Assembly: GCF_022558445.1 (NCBI RefSeq)
Contig: NZ_CP054699.1
Coordinates: forward strand, 80,001 to 144,000
Reading direction: 5' to 3'
From: Candidatus Contubernalis alkalaceticus
GTDB taxonomy: Bacteria > Bacillota > Dethiobacteria > SKNC01
Length of the DNA stretch: 64,000 nucleotides
Shown here: piece after piece, positions 1 to 8,575 of the stretch
Layout of the letters: each line of letters starts with the position of its first letter
Numbering within the stretch: position 1 is the stretch's first letter
Translations under genes and position numbers: made by a program
The notes under the pieces: model-generated
Told to the model about the DNA's origin: nothing
Database searches by the model: none
What the model saw: the letters and a program-made list of their open reading frames with translations, nothing else

Positions 1-750
1 GCGATGCCGGAGAGTTCTGCTGTTGGTTTTTACTACTTTATAAATCAGTTAGAGAAAAAAGGTGTGGGCAGGGCTATATGTTTGAAGGGGCAGGCAGCAG
101 CCCCTTTAACTGTGGGGATGCAGGTGCTGGATGCAGAAGGAGCCTCTTCATTTTTTAATGAACAGTTAAGGGATATTGTGGTAAAAGCTTTGGAGCTGCA
201 TGTAATTTGGCAGGTTCGAGAGTTAAAAAAGCTGGGGTTACCAGTAATTATCTTCCTGGATGAAGGAATGATGCAGGCCTATGGAAATAAACAATTTTTA
301 AGCCTCAGGGGAGATTGGATTATAGATTCCTTTCGCAGCATAATAGATGCCATTAAAAGAGAAGGAGCAGCAGCAGGAATTCATGCTTGCTGTATAGCAG
401 ATTGGTCAGTGCTTCTTGCCAGTGAACCTGATATAATAAACTTAGATGCTTATAACTATTTTACATCTCTTTTGACCGTAAGAGATGAGTTAAATGAATT
501 TTTAAAAAAAGGAGGTTATATCGCCTGGGGTATTGTGCCGGTAAATGATATCCTTTATCAAGAAACAGCAGACTCGCTGCTTAAACGTCTCAATGAAATC
601 TTAAAAAAACTGATTAACAGGGGAGTAGAGGAGAGCTTATTATATAAACAGATGATCATTACTCCTTGTTGTGGGACAGGCCTTTATTTACGGGAAAACG
701 CAGAGAGGGCTTACAGCCTTACGGCGGAGATCTCTGGGCGGATGAAGTGA
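1..750 (+). CDS. UroD/MetE-like protein, 5' truncated by window edge
   Basis: The reading frame is open to the first base, so the gene starts upstream; about 80-110 N-terminal residues are probably missing compared with related proteins of 330-360 residues. The visible part looks like the UROD/MetE-like (cobalamin-independent methionine synthase-like) TIM-barrel family. It has a KGQ...PLT segment near its start, a central VIIFLDEG strand, and a C-terminal ITPCCGTGL motif of the type that binds metal or thiol in this superfamily. Such proteins are often found near corrinoid methyltransferases; substrate unknown. The stop codon overlaps the first bases of a repeat element. The DUF3786 gene 1.1 kb downstream fits a one-carbon/corrinoid link, but that is inference. 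Confidence 0.7.
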   Translation, partial: AMPESSAVGFYYFINQLEKKGVGRAICLKGQAAAPLTVGMQVLDAEGASSFFNEQLRDIVVKALELHVIWQVRELKKLGLPVIIFLDEGMMQAYGNKQFLSLRGDWIIDSFRSIIDAIKREGAAAGIHACCIADWSVLLASEPDIINLDAYNYFTSLLTVRDELNEFLKKGGYIAWGIVPVNDILYQETADSLLKRLNEILKKLINRGVEESLLYKQMIITPCCGTGLYLRENAERAYSLTAEISGRMK

Positions 751-854
751 ACTGGTTTCAGCAAGCCGAGACATCGGGGAATCAGGTGCAGACTCTACTC
801 CACCAGATTTTAAGCCCAACCTACCCTAACCCTTAGAGGTGGGGCCTTATACCC
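747..854 (+). repeat. three-hairpin dispersed repeat, copy A
   Basis: This copy begins at the stop codon of the preceding gene. It contains three predicted stem-loops: a GTTTCAGC palindrome, a GGTG...CTACTCCACC hairpin and a CCCAACC...GGTGGGGCC hairpin. It aligns base for base over most of its length with copies at 5881-5983 (reverse strand) and 57364-57469. This is the most diverged copy; its first hairpin carries GCCGAGAC against GTTTCAGC, where one change keeps pairing through a G-U wobble and another breaks it. It resembles the right end of IS200/IS605-group elements (3' end of tnpB plus omega-RNA), but no transposase is present. Confidence 0.8.
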
Positions 855-965
855 TAAAAATCAGATATAGTAACAATGGAAGAGACTTATCCCTATGATA
901 GGAATCTATGCTTTGTAAATAGATCTGTAAACTAAAACGGCAATTGTCTGAGGAGTGGTCTAAAG

Positions 966-1865
966 TTGGAATGGTTTGTTATAGTGAATCCCGCAGCAGG
1001 TAAAGGAAAAGTAAAAAAATTATGGCCTGATATAGAAAGTTATCTGAAGAAGCAAAAAATATGTTTCACTTATGAATTTACTCGGGGGTTGAATCATGCC
1101 AGGGAACTGGCCTGCCGGGCTATGGCAAAAAAGATTAAAAAAATTATTGTAGTGGGTGGGGATGGAACAATATTTGAAGTGATTAACGGAATTGATCCAG
1201 GAAAGGTTACCCTGGGGATTATTCCCATGGGTACAGGCAATGATTTTGCCCGCACGGCAGGCATACCTCAGGACTGGAAAAAAGCCTGTCGGGTGTTGGC
1301 TAATGGTAATGAGATGCCGGTGGACCTGGGTAGAATTAACGAATACTATTTTATTAATCTTTCGGGAACCGGCCTGGATGCCATGACTGTATGTGATGCC
1401 AATCGTTTAAAAAAATATTTAGGAAAAATATCTTATGTTGTGGGTCTTTTAAAGCAGTTAATTTGTTTTAAACCCATACATATTGAAGTGCTGGGCAGGG
1501 ATCTGTGCTATTCTGCCCGGGCCTGGATGGTTTCTGTAGCCAATGGGAAGTATTATGGTAACGGAATGATGGTGGCCCCCCGGGCACTTTTAGATGATGG
1601 ATTGTTGGATATTATTATTGTAGAAGAACTACCCCGGTTGGAGTTTTTGAAGGTTTTTCCCCAGGTTTATAAAGGAACTCATCTGGATCACCCCAAGGTA
1701 AGGTTTTTTCGGGAAAGAGAATTGGAAATAAAAACACAGCGTCCGCTGCCGGTCCACTGTGATGGAGAAATCCTTAATCTTACTTCCCTTAAATATTCTG
1801 TGGTCCCCGGGAAACTTACAATTAAAGTTCCCGGCACAGCTGAAACCCTGGTTTTAGCTGGTTAA
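966..1865 (+). CDS. diacylglycerol/lipid kinase family protein (YegS/DgkB-like)
   Basis: The 299-residue protein has the full DAGK catalytic fold: an N-terminal VNPAAGKG nucleotide-binding motif at about residue 7, GGDGT at about residue 63, and PMGTGNDFA near residue 90. These are hallmarks of diacylglycerol kinase, YegS and sphingosine kinase-like enzymes that phosphorylate membrane lipids using ATP. The start is TTG with a GAGGAG ribosome-binding site about 10 bases upstream. The length is normal for the family. It may be DgkB (recycling of diacylglycerol from lipoteichoic acid synthesis), but substrate cannot be read from sequence. It is followed closely by the DUF3786 gene. Confidence 0.88.
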   Translation: MEWFVIVNPAAGKGKVKKLWPDIESYLKKQKICFTYEFTRGLNHARELACRAMAKKIKKIIVVGGDGTIFEVINGIDPGKVTLGIIPMGTGNDFARTAGIPQDWKKACRVLANGNEMPVDLGRINEYYFINLSGTGLDAMTVCDANRLKKYLGKISYVVGLLKQLICFKPIHIEVLGRDLCYSARAWMVSVANGKYYGNGMMVAPRALLDDGLLDIIIVEELPRLEFLKVFPQVYKGTHLDHPKVRFFRERELEIKTQRPLPVHCDGEILNLTSLKYSVVPGKLTIKVPGTAETLVLAG

Positions 1866-1894
1866 AGCATTACATAATGATAAAAGGAGATAAA

Positions 1895-2560
1895 ATGAGC
1901 CTGTATCTTCCCTCTTATGAAAAAAGCGACCCTAAAAACTATATATTAGCTCTGAAGGAATCCCGCAGCCAATTTTCAATTAAGGACCCCGGGCAGATGG
2001 CCCTAAGAAGCGGTACACATTATAAAGGGGACACAATATTATTGAAAGCGTTAGGACATGAATTTAGCGTAAAGCACCCTCAGGGAATAGTCAAATTCAG
2101 CCGGGAGCAGGGGCTTGAACCTCATTTTTCTTTACAGCTCATATTTATAAATTATCTTTCCAGGGCAGATGGGGAACCGTTAACCTATCAATTTATTCCT
2201 TACCGGGAATTTCCTGGAGGAGATACCTTTAATGCTGCATTTTTTCAGAGTGCTATCCAACCCCTGGCACAGGTTTTTGGGCAGAATCTTCATAATTTAA
2301 AGGTTCTTTCTTCAAAGCTGGGTGGGAATGTCATAGAAACAGCTTGCCGAACTGAAATAATTTTTTGGTTTCTTCCCAGGGTTCCGTTGAAGTACATTGT
2401 ATGGCCGGGAGATGAAGAGATTAACTCCCAGGCAAACATCTTATTTGATTCTTCTGCCGGCGGATACCTTCATACGGAAGATCTTGCCGCTGCCGGGGCA
2501 TATCTGACGGAACTGCTGGTGGATAAGGCGGAGAATCTAACCCTTCATGAAATCATATAA
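1895..2560 (+). CDS. DUF3786 domain protein
   Basis: The protein of about 221 residues matches the DUF3786 pattern. It has an N-terminal Y...DP segment, a central LSRADGEPLTYQFIPYREFPGG region, and a C-terminal VWPGDEEI...ILFDSSAGGYLHTEDLAA stretch. The family has no assigned reaction but is frequent in anaerobes and is often adjacent to corrinoid or one-carbon genes. I prefer the ATG at 1895, which has an AAAAGGAG site six bases upstream, over the in-frame ATG at 1877, which would place that site inside the coding region. It lies 30 bp after the lipid kinase, so the two are probably co-transcribed. Confidence 0.8.
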   Translation: MSLYLPSYEKSDPKNYILALKESRSQFSIKDPGQMALRSGTHYKGDTILLKALGHEFSVKHPQGIVKFSREQGLEPHFSLQLIFINYLSRADGEPLTYQFIPYREFPGGDTFNAAFFQSAIQPLAQVFGQNLHNLKVLSSKLGGNVIETACRTEIIFWFLPRVPLKYIVWPGDEEINSQANILFDSSAGGYLHTEDLAAAGAYLTELLVDKAENLTLHEII

Positions 2561-2620
2561 GCTCAAAAAAGGGTATTGAAATGATGGGGTTTGCTAAAAA
2601 TATATGTGAAGTGCCGCACC

Positions 2621-2636
2621 ATAGACAATTGTCTAT
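2621..2636. promoter_or_regulatory. 16-bp perfect palindrome upstream of DUF523 gene
   Basis: ATAGACAATTGTCTAT is a perfect dyad 48 bp before the DUF523 start codon. Its position in the short intergenic gap suggests an operator for a dimeric repressor. A half-site-like CAATTGTCT also occurs at 940-948 before the lipid kinase gene, which may mean shared control. The regulator is unknown. Confidence 0.4.
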
Positions 2637-2683
2637 ATTAGAACAATTATTATTTCAGGAGTGTTAACTAAAAAATCAGGAGC

Positions 2684-3169
2684 ATGAAAAACGTGATTAT
2701 AGTCAGTGCTTGCCTCTTGGGGATCAACTGTAAATATAATGGGAAAAACAACCGGAATCCCTTTGTGCTGGAATTGGGGAAAAAGGTGCCCCTGATCCCT
2801 GTATGTCCTGAACAGTTAGGCGGCCTTCCTACCCCCCGGGTTGGTGCGGAAATAATTGGTGGAGCCGGTAAAGAAGTCTTAGGGAAAACGGCCCAGGTGG
2901 TAAATCAACAAGGGGAAGAGGTTACCTCTTTTTTTTTGAAAGGGGCGGCTGAGACGCTGCGACTGGCAGAGATCACCGGCTCCAATACGGCTATATTAAA
3001 ATCCCACAGTCCCTCCTGCGGCTCAGGGTTCATTTATAGTGGAGATTTTGATGGAAAATTGAAAGAGGGAGAAGGTGTCACGGCAGCTCTCTTGAAAGAA
3101 AAAGGACTGCTGGTTTTAAATGAAAACATATTTTCTGATAACCAAAAGGGAAAGGATTTAAAGAGGTGA
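2684..3169 (+). CDS. DUF523 domain protein
   Basis: The 161-residue protein has the DUF523 signature: N-terminal SACLLGINCKYNG, then VCPEQLGGLPTPR around residue 40-50, and a ILKSHSPSCGSG motif near residue 105. The conserved cysteines (CLLG.NC, VCPEQ, PSCG) suggest a metal- or cluster-binding role; the reaction is not known. Its stop codon lies 5 bp before the preferred start of the PP-loop gene, so the two are translationally linked. DUF523 is also seen fused to or beside tRNA-thiolation type proteins, so a joint role in thiolation is conceivable but inferred. Confidence 0.85.
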   Translation: MKNVIIVSACLLGINCKYNGKNNRNPFVLELGKKVPLIPVCPEQLGGLPTPRVGAEIIGGAGKEVLGKTAQVVNQQGEEVTSFFLKGAAETLRLAEITGSNTAILKSHSPSCGSGFIYSGDFDGKLKEGEGVTAALLKEKGLLVLNENIFSDNQKGKDLKR

Positions 3170-3174
3170 AAGAC

Positions 3175-4152
3175 ATGAAGGTAAAAGCGGTAGCTTTGTT
3201 TTCCGGAGGGTTGGACAGCCAATTGTCGGTCCTTATGGTTCAGGAGCAGGGGGTGGAGGTGGTAGGTATTACTTTTTCTACTCCTTTTTTTACCCCGGAA
3301 GCGGCCATAAAAGCTGCTGAACAGCTGGAACTTCCGCTGGAGGTGGAGGACTTTACCCAGGGATTGATGGAGTTAATTAAAAGCCCGGTTTATGGCCATG
3401 GGAAAAATCTTAATCCCTGTATCGACTGCCATGCTCTCATGGTGAAAAAGGCTGGTCAATATATGGAAAAGATAGGAGCTCAATTTATTATCACCGGGGA
3501 AGTTTTAGGGGAAAGGCCTAAGTCCCAAAATTATAAAGCCCTGGAGATTGTGGCCAGGGAATCTGGGTATGAAGGGCTTCTTTTGAGGCCTCTGTCCGCC
3601 AGGCAATTATCCCCTACAATCCCTGAACAAAAGGGTTGGGTGGACCGGGAAAAACTTGGAGACATTCAAGGACGCTCCCGAAAGCCTCAAATGGCCCTGG
3701 CAAAAAAATATGAACTGAAGGAGTATCCCAGTCCAGCCGGAGGTTGCCTTTTGACGGTAGAGGGCTTTTCTCAAAAGTTAAAAGACCTTTTGGCGGATAA
3801 TCCAGATCCCCAACGCTTAGAGATTGAGCTTTTAAAGGTGGGCAGGCACTTTCGCCTGGCACCGGGCATTAAATTGGTGGTGGGCAGGAATCATGAGGAG
3901 AACAATACTATAGAAAGCTTGGCCCAATTAGGGGATCGGATTTTAAAGGCTGCAAATATTCCGGGCCCTACGGCACTGTACCGGGGAGAAGGGGATTACC
4001 TCCCCACTGCAGCAGCCCTTACCGCTCGCTACAGTGATGCTGAAGGGGAGAGTGTGCCGGTCATCGTGACAAGGGTGGGGAAAGAGGGCCAAGAAGAAAT
4101 AACAGTAAAACCTTTGGAGGATAAAAAAATAGCTGTTTTACGAATTGAGTAA
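3175..4152 (+). CDS. PP-loop ATPase, MnmA/ThiI-like, with C-terminal NFACT-R_2-like domain
   Basis: The N-terminal half is an adenylating PP-loop domain (ALFSGGLDSQLS near residue 7) with NPCIDCHALM at about residue 80 and PAGGCLL at about residue 190. The placement resembles the catalytic cysteines of MnmA-type tRNA 2-thiouridylases. The C-terminal 130 residues (RHFRLAPGIKLVVGRNHEEN...) look like the NFACT-R_2 (DUF814-related) domain found in ThiI-like proteins of anaerobes. The likely job is sulfur transfer to tRNA or another RNA. The start ATG at 3175 has an AAGAGGTG site six bases upstream; a GTG at 3166 overlapping the previous stop is the alternative. It lacks the length and C-terminal domains of canonical MnmA. 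Confidence 0.8.
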   Translation: MKVKAVALFSGGLDSQLSVLMVQEQGVEVVGITFSTPFFTPEAAIKAAEQLELPLEVEDFTQGLMELIKSPVYGHGKNLNPCIDCHALMVKKAGQYMEKIGAQFIITGEVLGERPKSQNYKALEIVARESGYEGLLLRPLSARQLSPTIPEQKGWVDREKLGDIQGRSRKPQMALAKKYELKEYPSPAGGCLLTVEGFSQKLKDLLADNPDPQRLEIELLKVGRHFRLAPGIKLVVGRNHEENNTIESLAQLGDRILKAANIPGPTALYRGEGDYLPTAAALTARYSDAEGESVPVIVTRVGKEGQEEITVKPLEDKKIAVLRIE

Positions 4153-4157
4153 AAGAC

Positions 4158-4255
4158 GGGGGTCAGGCTTGAAATATTCCTTTATTCACTCACTAATTTT
4201 AACCAAGATATTAGTTAGTTAGACAAGAATTTGGGAATCATTCAAGCTTAACCCC
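4158..4255. repeat. MITE-like inverted repeat between PP-loop gene and guaB
   Basis: A left arm beginning GGGGTCAGGCTTGAA and a right arm ending TTCAAGCTTAACCCC form an imperfect terminal inverted repeat of about 22 bp around an AT-rich centre. The left arm has the look of palindromic elements I recall from other anaerobic Firmicutes genomes; this needs a search. No ORF is present inside. It also could act as a terminator-like structure after the PP-loop gene. Confidence 0.6.
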
Positions 4256-4312
4256 AGAATTCCAGAAGTCCAGGCGTTAAATGGGCTGCTTGATCTCAGA
4301 TTGGACGGATGT

Positions 4313-5836
<1,524 letters not shown>

Positions 5837-5880
5837 TTTAAGGGATAATAGCCTGACTTTAGCAGAAACTTGTTTTTAAT

Positions 5881-5983
5881 AAGCTCCCCACCACTATGCG
5901 TTAGCGTAGGTGGGGTTTTTACTCAGGTGGAGTAGACTCTCCATTTGATTCCCCGATGTTTCAGCTTGCTGAAACCAGTTCAC
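5881..5983 (-). repeat. three-hairpin dispersed repeat, copy B (reverse orientation)
   Basis: The reverse complement matches copies A and C: a perfect GTTTCAGC-AA-GCTGAAAC stem-loop, then ATCGGGGAATCA, a TGGAG...CTACTCCACC hairpin and a CCCCACC...GGTGGGG hairpin. On the plus strand the last hairpin is followed by five T residues (5914-5919 region) and would act as a rho-independent terminator for guaB, whose stop codon is 45 bp upstream. Together with the region to 6142 it accounts for most of the 306-bp gap before gin. Confidence 0.82.
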
Positions 5984-6082
5984 TTATGAATATGTCCTGG
6001 CCTATTATTGTTTTGAAACTGAAAAGATAAACAAGACAGGCACTTTTTTTCTAAAAAAAGATATAATAATTAGTAAAACTAA

Positions 6083-6112
6083 GCATAATACCAAATTTAC
6101 TAAAATATACTA
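6083..6112 (+). promoter_or_regulatory. candidate sigma-F/sigma-G promoter of gin
   Basis: GCATAA (6083-6088) and TATACTA (6106-6112) are separated by 17 bp and lie 31 bp upstream of the gin start. This fits forespore sigma factor consensus (GCATA/TGAATA, then CATNNTA with C to T). The same TATACTA -10 occurs before spoVT. In B. subtilis gin (csfB) is transcribed by sigma-F and sigma-G. Confidence 0.45.
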
Positions 6113-6142
6113 AATAATGCACATAATAGTAAGGGGTGATAA

Positions 6143-6334
6143 ATGTTGGAGGAAAAAATTAAATCAGCCTGTCTGGTTTGTGAGCAGGAGAAGTGTTCCG
6201 GCATTTTTGTCCTGGGTTCGTTTATTTGTGATGAATGTGAGAAAAAAATTATTGAGACCAGGGTTCATGATCATGAGTACAGCGGCTATCTTCATAAGCT
6301 AAAAAAAATATGGGAGTTCGTTTTAACATATTAG
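6143..6334 (+). CDS. gin: anti-sigma-G factor Gin (CsfB)
   Basis: Gin binds and inhibits sigma-G (and sigma-E) so that late forespore genes are not switched on in the wrong compartment or too early. The 63-residue protein has the zinc-finger pattern CLVCEQEKCSG and FICDECEKK, giving the expected two CxxC pairs, plus a C-terminal YLHKLKKIW segment. The start ATG at 6143 has an AAGGGGTG site. Position directly before the YaaO-type decarboxylase and tmk is the same as csfB in B. subtilis, which supports the call. A short terminator follows immediately. Confidence 0.9.
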   Translation: MLEEKIKSACLVCEQEKCSGIFVLGSFICDECEKKIIETRVHDHEYSGYLHKLKKIWEFVLTY

Positions 6335-6337
6335 CAA

Positions 6338-6363
6338 AGGACGGGGTTTTCCCCGTCTTTTTC
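6338..6363 (+). terminator. rho-independent terminator after gin
   Basis: The GACGGGG/CCCCGTC stem with a TTTT loop is followed by TTTTTCT. It separates gin from the decarboxylase gene, which has its own TATAAT at 6386-6391. Confidence 0.9.
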
Positions 6364-6409
6364 TGATATAATTAACAGGATAGGCTATAATAACTAGAAG
6401 GTGAATTTA

Positions 6410-7849
6410 TTGAATCAGAAAAAAGCACCTGTTTTGGAAGGTATCTTTAAATATATCTTAGAGGACTACAAGTCATTCCATGTTCCCGGTCATCAGGGGG
6501 GCAAAGGAATGGACGGGCCATTAAAATTGCTGTTAAAGCAGCCTTTTAAGGCTGATTTAACTGAAATTTCAGGGTTGGACAATCTTCATGCCCCCCGCAG
6601 TATAATTAAGGAGGCAATGGTAATTGCTGCAGAGGCTTTTGGTGCCGCTGAGACATTCTTTTTGGTGAATGGGTCTACTGCGGGGCTTATGGCCATGGTC
6701 AATACTGTCTGCCGGCCGGGAGAAAAGATTATCATTCCCCGGAGGATGCACCAGGGGGTTTTTGGAGGGATCATAACCTCTGGTGCGGATCCTGTTTATA
6801 TTCCGGAGGATTCTAACCAAAACAGGTGGGAGTTTACCAATGTAACCAGCTCTCAGGTAAAGCAGGCTTTAGAAAAATGCCCGGAGGCCCGGGCGGTTTT
6901 GTTGAATAATCCTACATATTTTGGCGTTTGTGCAGATTTAAAAGAAATTCGAAAGATAACTGCAAAGAGAGGTGTCCTTCTGCTGGTTGACGAAGCTCAT
7001 GGCGGTCATCTTTCCTTCCATCCGGACCTGCCTTGCGCCGCTTCAGAAGTAGGAGCTGATTTATGGGTGCAGAGCACCCATAAAACTCTCGGATCATTGA
7101 CCCAGAGCTCTATGCTTCACGCCGCGGGTGAGGGAATTGACCGGGAGCGGTTAAGAGATATGCTGACCATTTTTCAGAGCACCAGCCCCTCTTATCTGCT
7201 TCTAGCATCTCTGGACGCTGCCAGGAGGCAAATAGCTTTAAGAGGAAAAGAACTTTTGGACAAAGTTATTTTTTTAGCCGAAGAAGCCAGGAAATCATTG
7301 AAGCAGTTGGATTTTAAATTGATTCCCAGGCAGCAGGGGGAATTAAGTTTAGATATTACCAAGCTGGCTTTTTTTACAGACCGGTTTGTGGAAACTGGAA
7401 AAAAAGCAGCTTTTATACTGCGTCGAAGCGGTAAAATTCAGGTAGAAATGAGTGGGCAGGATTATATATTATTTTTACTAACCTTAGGGCATGATGATAA
7501 AGACTGGGCTTCAATGTTGAGTGCTCTGGGTTCTATGCGGGAACGGCTTACCCTTAAACGTTCTAAAACAGATGACTGCAGATATAATTCTTCTCTCCCT
7601 CCTATGCCGGAGAAGTCCCTGCTTCCCCGGGAAGCTTTTAATCTTCCTTGGGAAAATGTCCTGTTGAAGAAAGCAGCGGGTAGGATATCCTCCCAGTTAA
7701 TTACGCTTTACCCTCCGGGGATTCCCCTTTTGGTGCCGGGGGAGGTTATAACTACAGAAATCATTGAATTTATTCATCGGGAGAAAAACATCCACCCGGA
7801 AATTAAGATAGATATAGAGGAAGCTGCTGCATTACGAGTAATAAAATAA
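6410..7849 (+). CDS. Orn/Lys/Arg decarboxylase family PLP protein (YaaO-like)
   Basis: A fold-type I PLP enzyme of about 479 residues. Landmarks are FHVPGHQGGKG near the N-terminus, FLVNGSTAG, LLVDEAHGGHLSFHP (PLP-binding Asp), and QSTHKTLGSL with the Schiff-base lysine near residue 230. The C-terminal PPGIPLLVPGE matches the Orn/Lys/Arg decarboxylase C-terminal domain. It probably makes a polyamine precursor by decarboxylating lysine, arginine or ornithine; the substrate is not determined by sequence. The TTG start at 6410 has AGAAGGTG just upstream; the GTG at 6401 lies in that site. Gene order gin-yaaO-tmk is conserved with B. subtilis. Confidence 0.9.
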   Translation: MNQKKAPVLEGIFKYILEDYKSFHVPGHQGGKGMDGPLKLLLKQPFKADLTEISGLDNLHAPRSIIKEAMVIAAEAFGAAETFFLVNGSTAGLMAMVNTVCRPGEKIIIPRRMHQGVFGGIITSGADPVYIPEDSNQNRWEFTNVTSSQVKQALEKCPEARAVLLNNPTYFGVCADLKEIRKITAKRGVLLLVDEAHGGHLSFHPDLPCAASEVGADLWVQSTHKTLGSLTQSSMLHAAGEGIDRERLRDMLTIFQSTSPSYLLLASLDAARRQIALRGKELLDKVIFLAEEARKSLKQLDFKLIPRQQGELSLDITKLAFFTDRFVETGKKAAFILRRSGKIQVEMSGQDYILFLLTLGHDDKDWASMLSALGSMRERLTLKRSKTDDCRYNSSLPPMPEKSLLPREAFNLPWENVLLKKAAGRISSQLITLYPPGIPLLVPGEVITTEIIEFIHREKNIHPEIKIDIEEAAALRVIK

Positions 7850-7888
7850 AGGAGGTGAATTCCGGGGAAGGTAACTTTCCCGGGATCA
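7850..7888 (+). promoter_or_regulatory. Shine-Dalgarno and stem-loop before tmk start
   Basis: A very strong AAAGGAGGTGA (7848-7858) lies about 30 bases before the only available tmk start codon (GTG 7889). Between them is a stem-loop, 7862-7883, with eight pairs (CCGGGGAA against TTTCCCGG, one G-U) and a GGTAAC loop. If the hairpin is folded, the Shine-Dalgarno sits about 11 bases from the GTG, a normal distance. The frame upstream of the GTG is closed by TGA at 7856. Confidence 0.7.
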
Positions 7889-8548
7889 GTGAGAAAAACA
7901 GGAATATTTATAACATTTGAAGGCCCTGATGGTGCAGGAAAAACGACTCAGGCTCTTAAATTAAAAGAATATTTTATACAGAGGGGAATTGACTGCCTTT
8001 TTACCAGGGAACCGGGAGGAACCTCTATTGGAGACAAAATTCGAGATATTCTCTTGGATAACGAAAATAAAAAAATGTGTGCCAAAACAGAAGTTTTTTT
8101 GTATGCAGCTGCCCGGGCCCAGCTGGTAACTCAGGTAATTTTACCGGCACTGGAACAGGGAAAAGTTGTGATCTGTGACCGGTACATAGATTCAAGTTTT
8201 GCTTATCAGTCTTTTGGGTTAGGAGAGGAAACTGATTTTGTCCTGACGGTGAACGAAGAGGCAACTCAGGGCCTTTACCCGGACCTAACTTTGCTTTTAG
8301 ACGTTGCTCCCGAAGAGGGCTTGAGGCGGCAGAGGGAAAGATATTCTAAGGGATCAAAAGCACAGGATCGAATTGAAATGAAAGAACTGGAGTTTCACCA
8401 AAAGGTAAGGCAGGGTTATTTGTTTTTGGCAAAGATTCAAAAAGAAAGAGTTTTATTATTAGAAGCAGGTGTAGGGGAACAAGAGGTTCATAAGGAAGTT
8501 ATTAAAGCGGTAGAGGACCTGTTTTTGGTAAGGGATGTTCAGGTATGA
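7889..8548 (+). CDS. tmk: thymidylate kinase
   Basis: It phosphorylates dTMP to dTDP for DNA synthesis. The 219-residue protein has the P-loop GPDGAGKTT at residues 12-20, the DR(Y/F) motif VICDRYIDSSFAYQ near residue 93, and TREPGGTSIG near residue 40, all diagnostic of Tmk. The start is GTG at 7889 and the ribosome-binding site is set back behind a stem-loop. holB follows 27 bp later. In B. subtilis yaaQ and yaaR lie between tmk and holB; both are missing here. Confidence 0.97.
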   Translation: MRKTGIFITFEGPDGAGKTTQALKLKEYFIQRGIDCLFTREPGGTSIGDKIRDILLDNENKKMCAKTEVFLYAAARAQLVTQVILPALEQGKVVICDRYIDSSFAYQSFGLGEETDFVLTVNEEATQGLYPDLTLLLDVAPEEGLRRQRERYSKGSKAQDRIEMKELEFHQKVRQGYLFLAKIQKERVLLLEAGVGEQEVHKEVIKAVEDLFLVRDVQV

Positions 8549-8575
8549 AAATGAGATGTGTTAAGGAATAATAAA

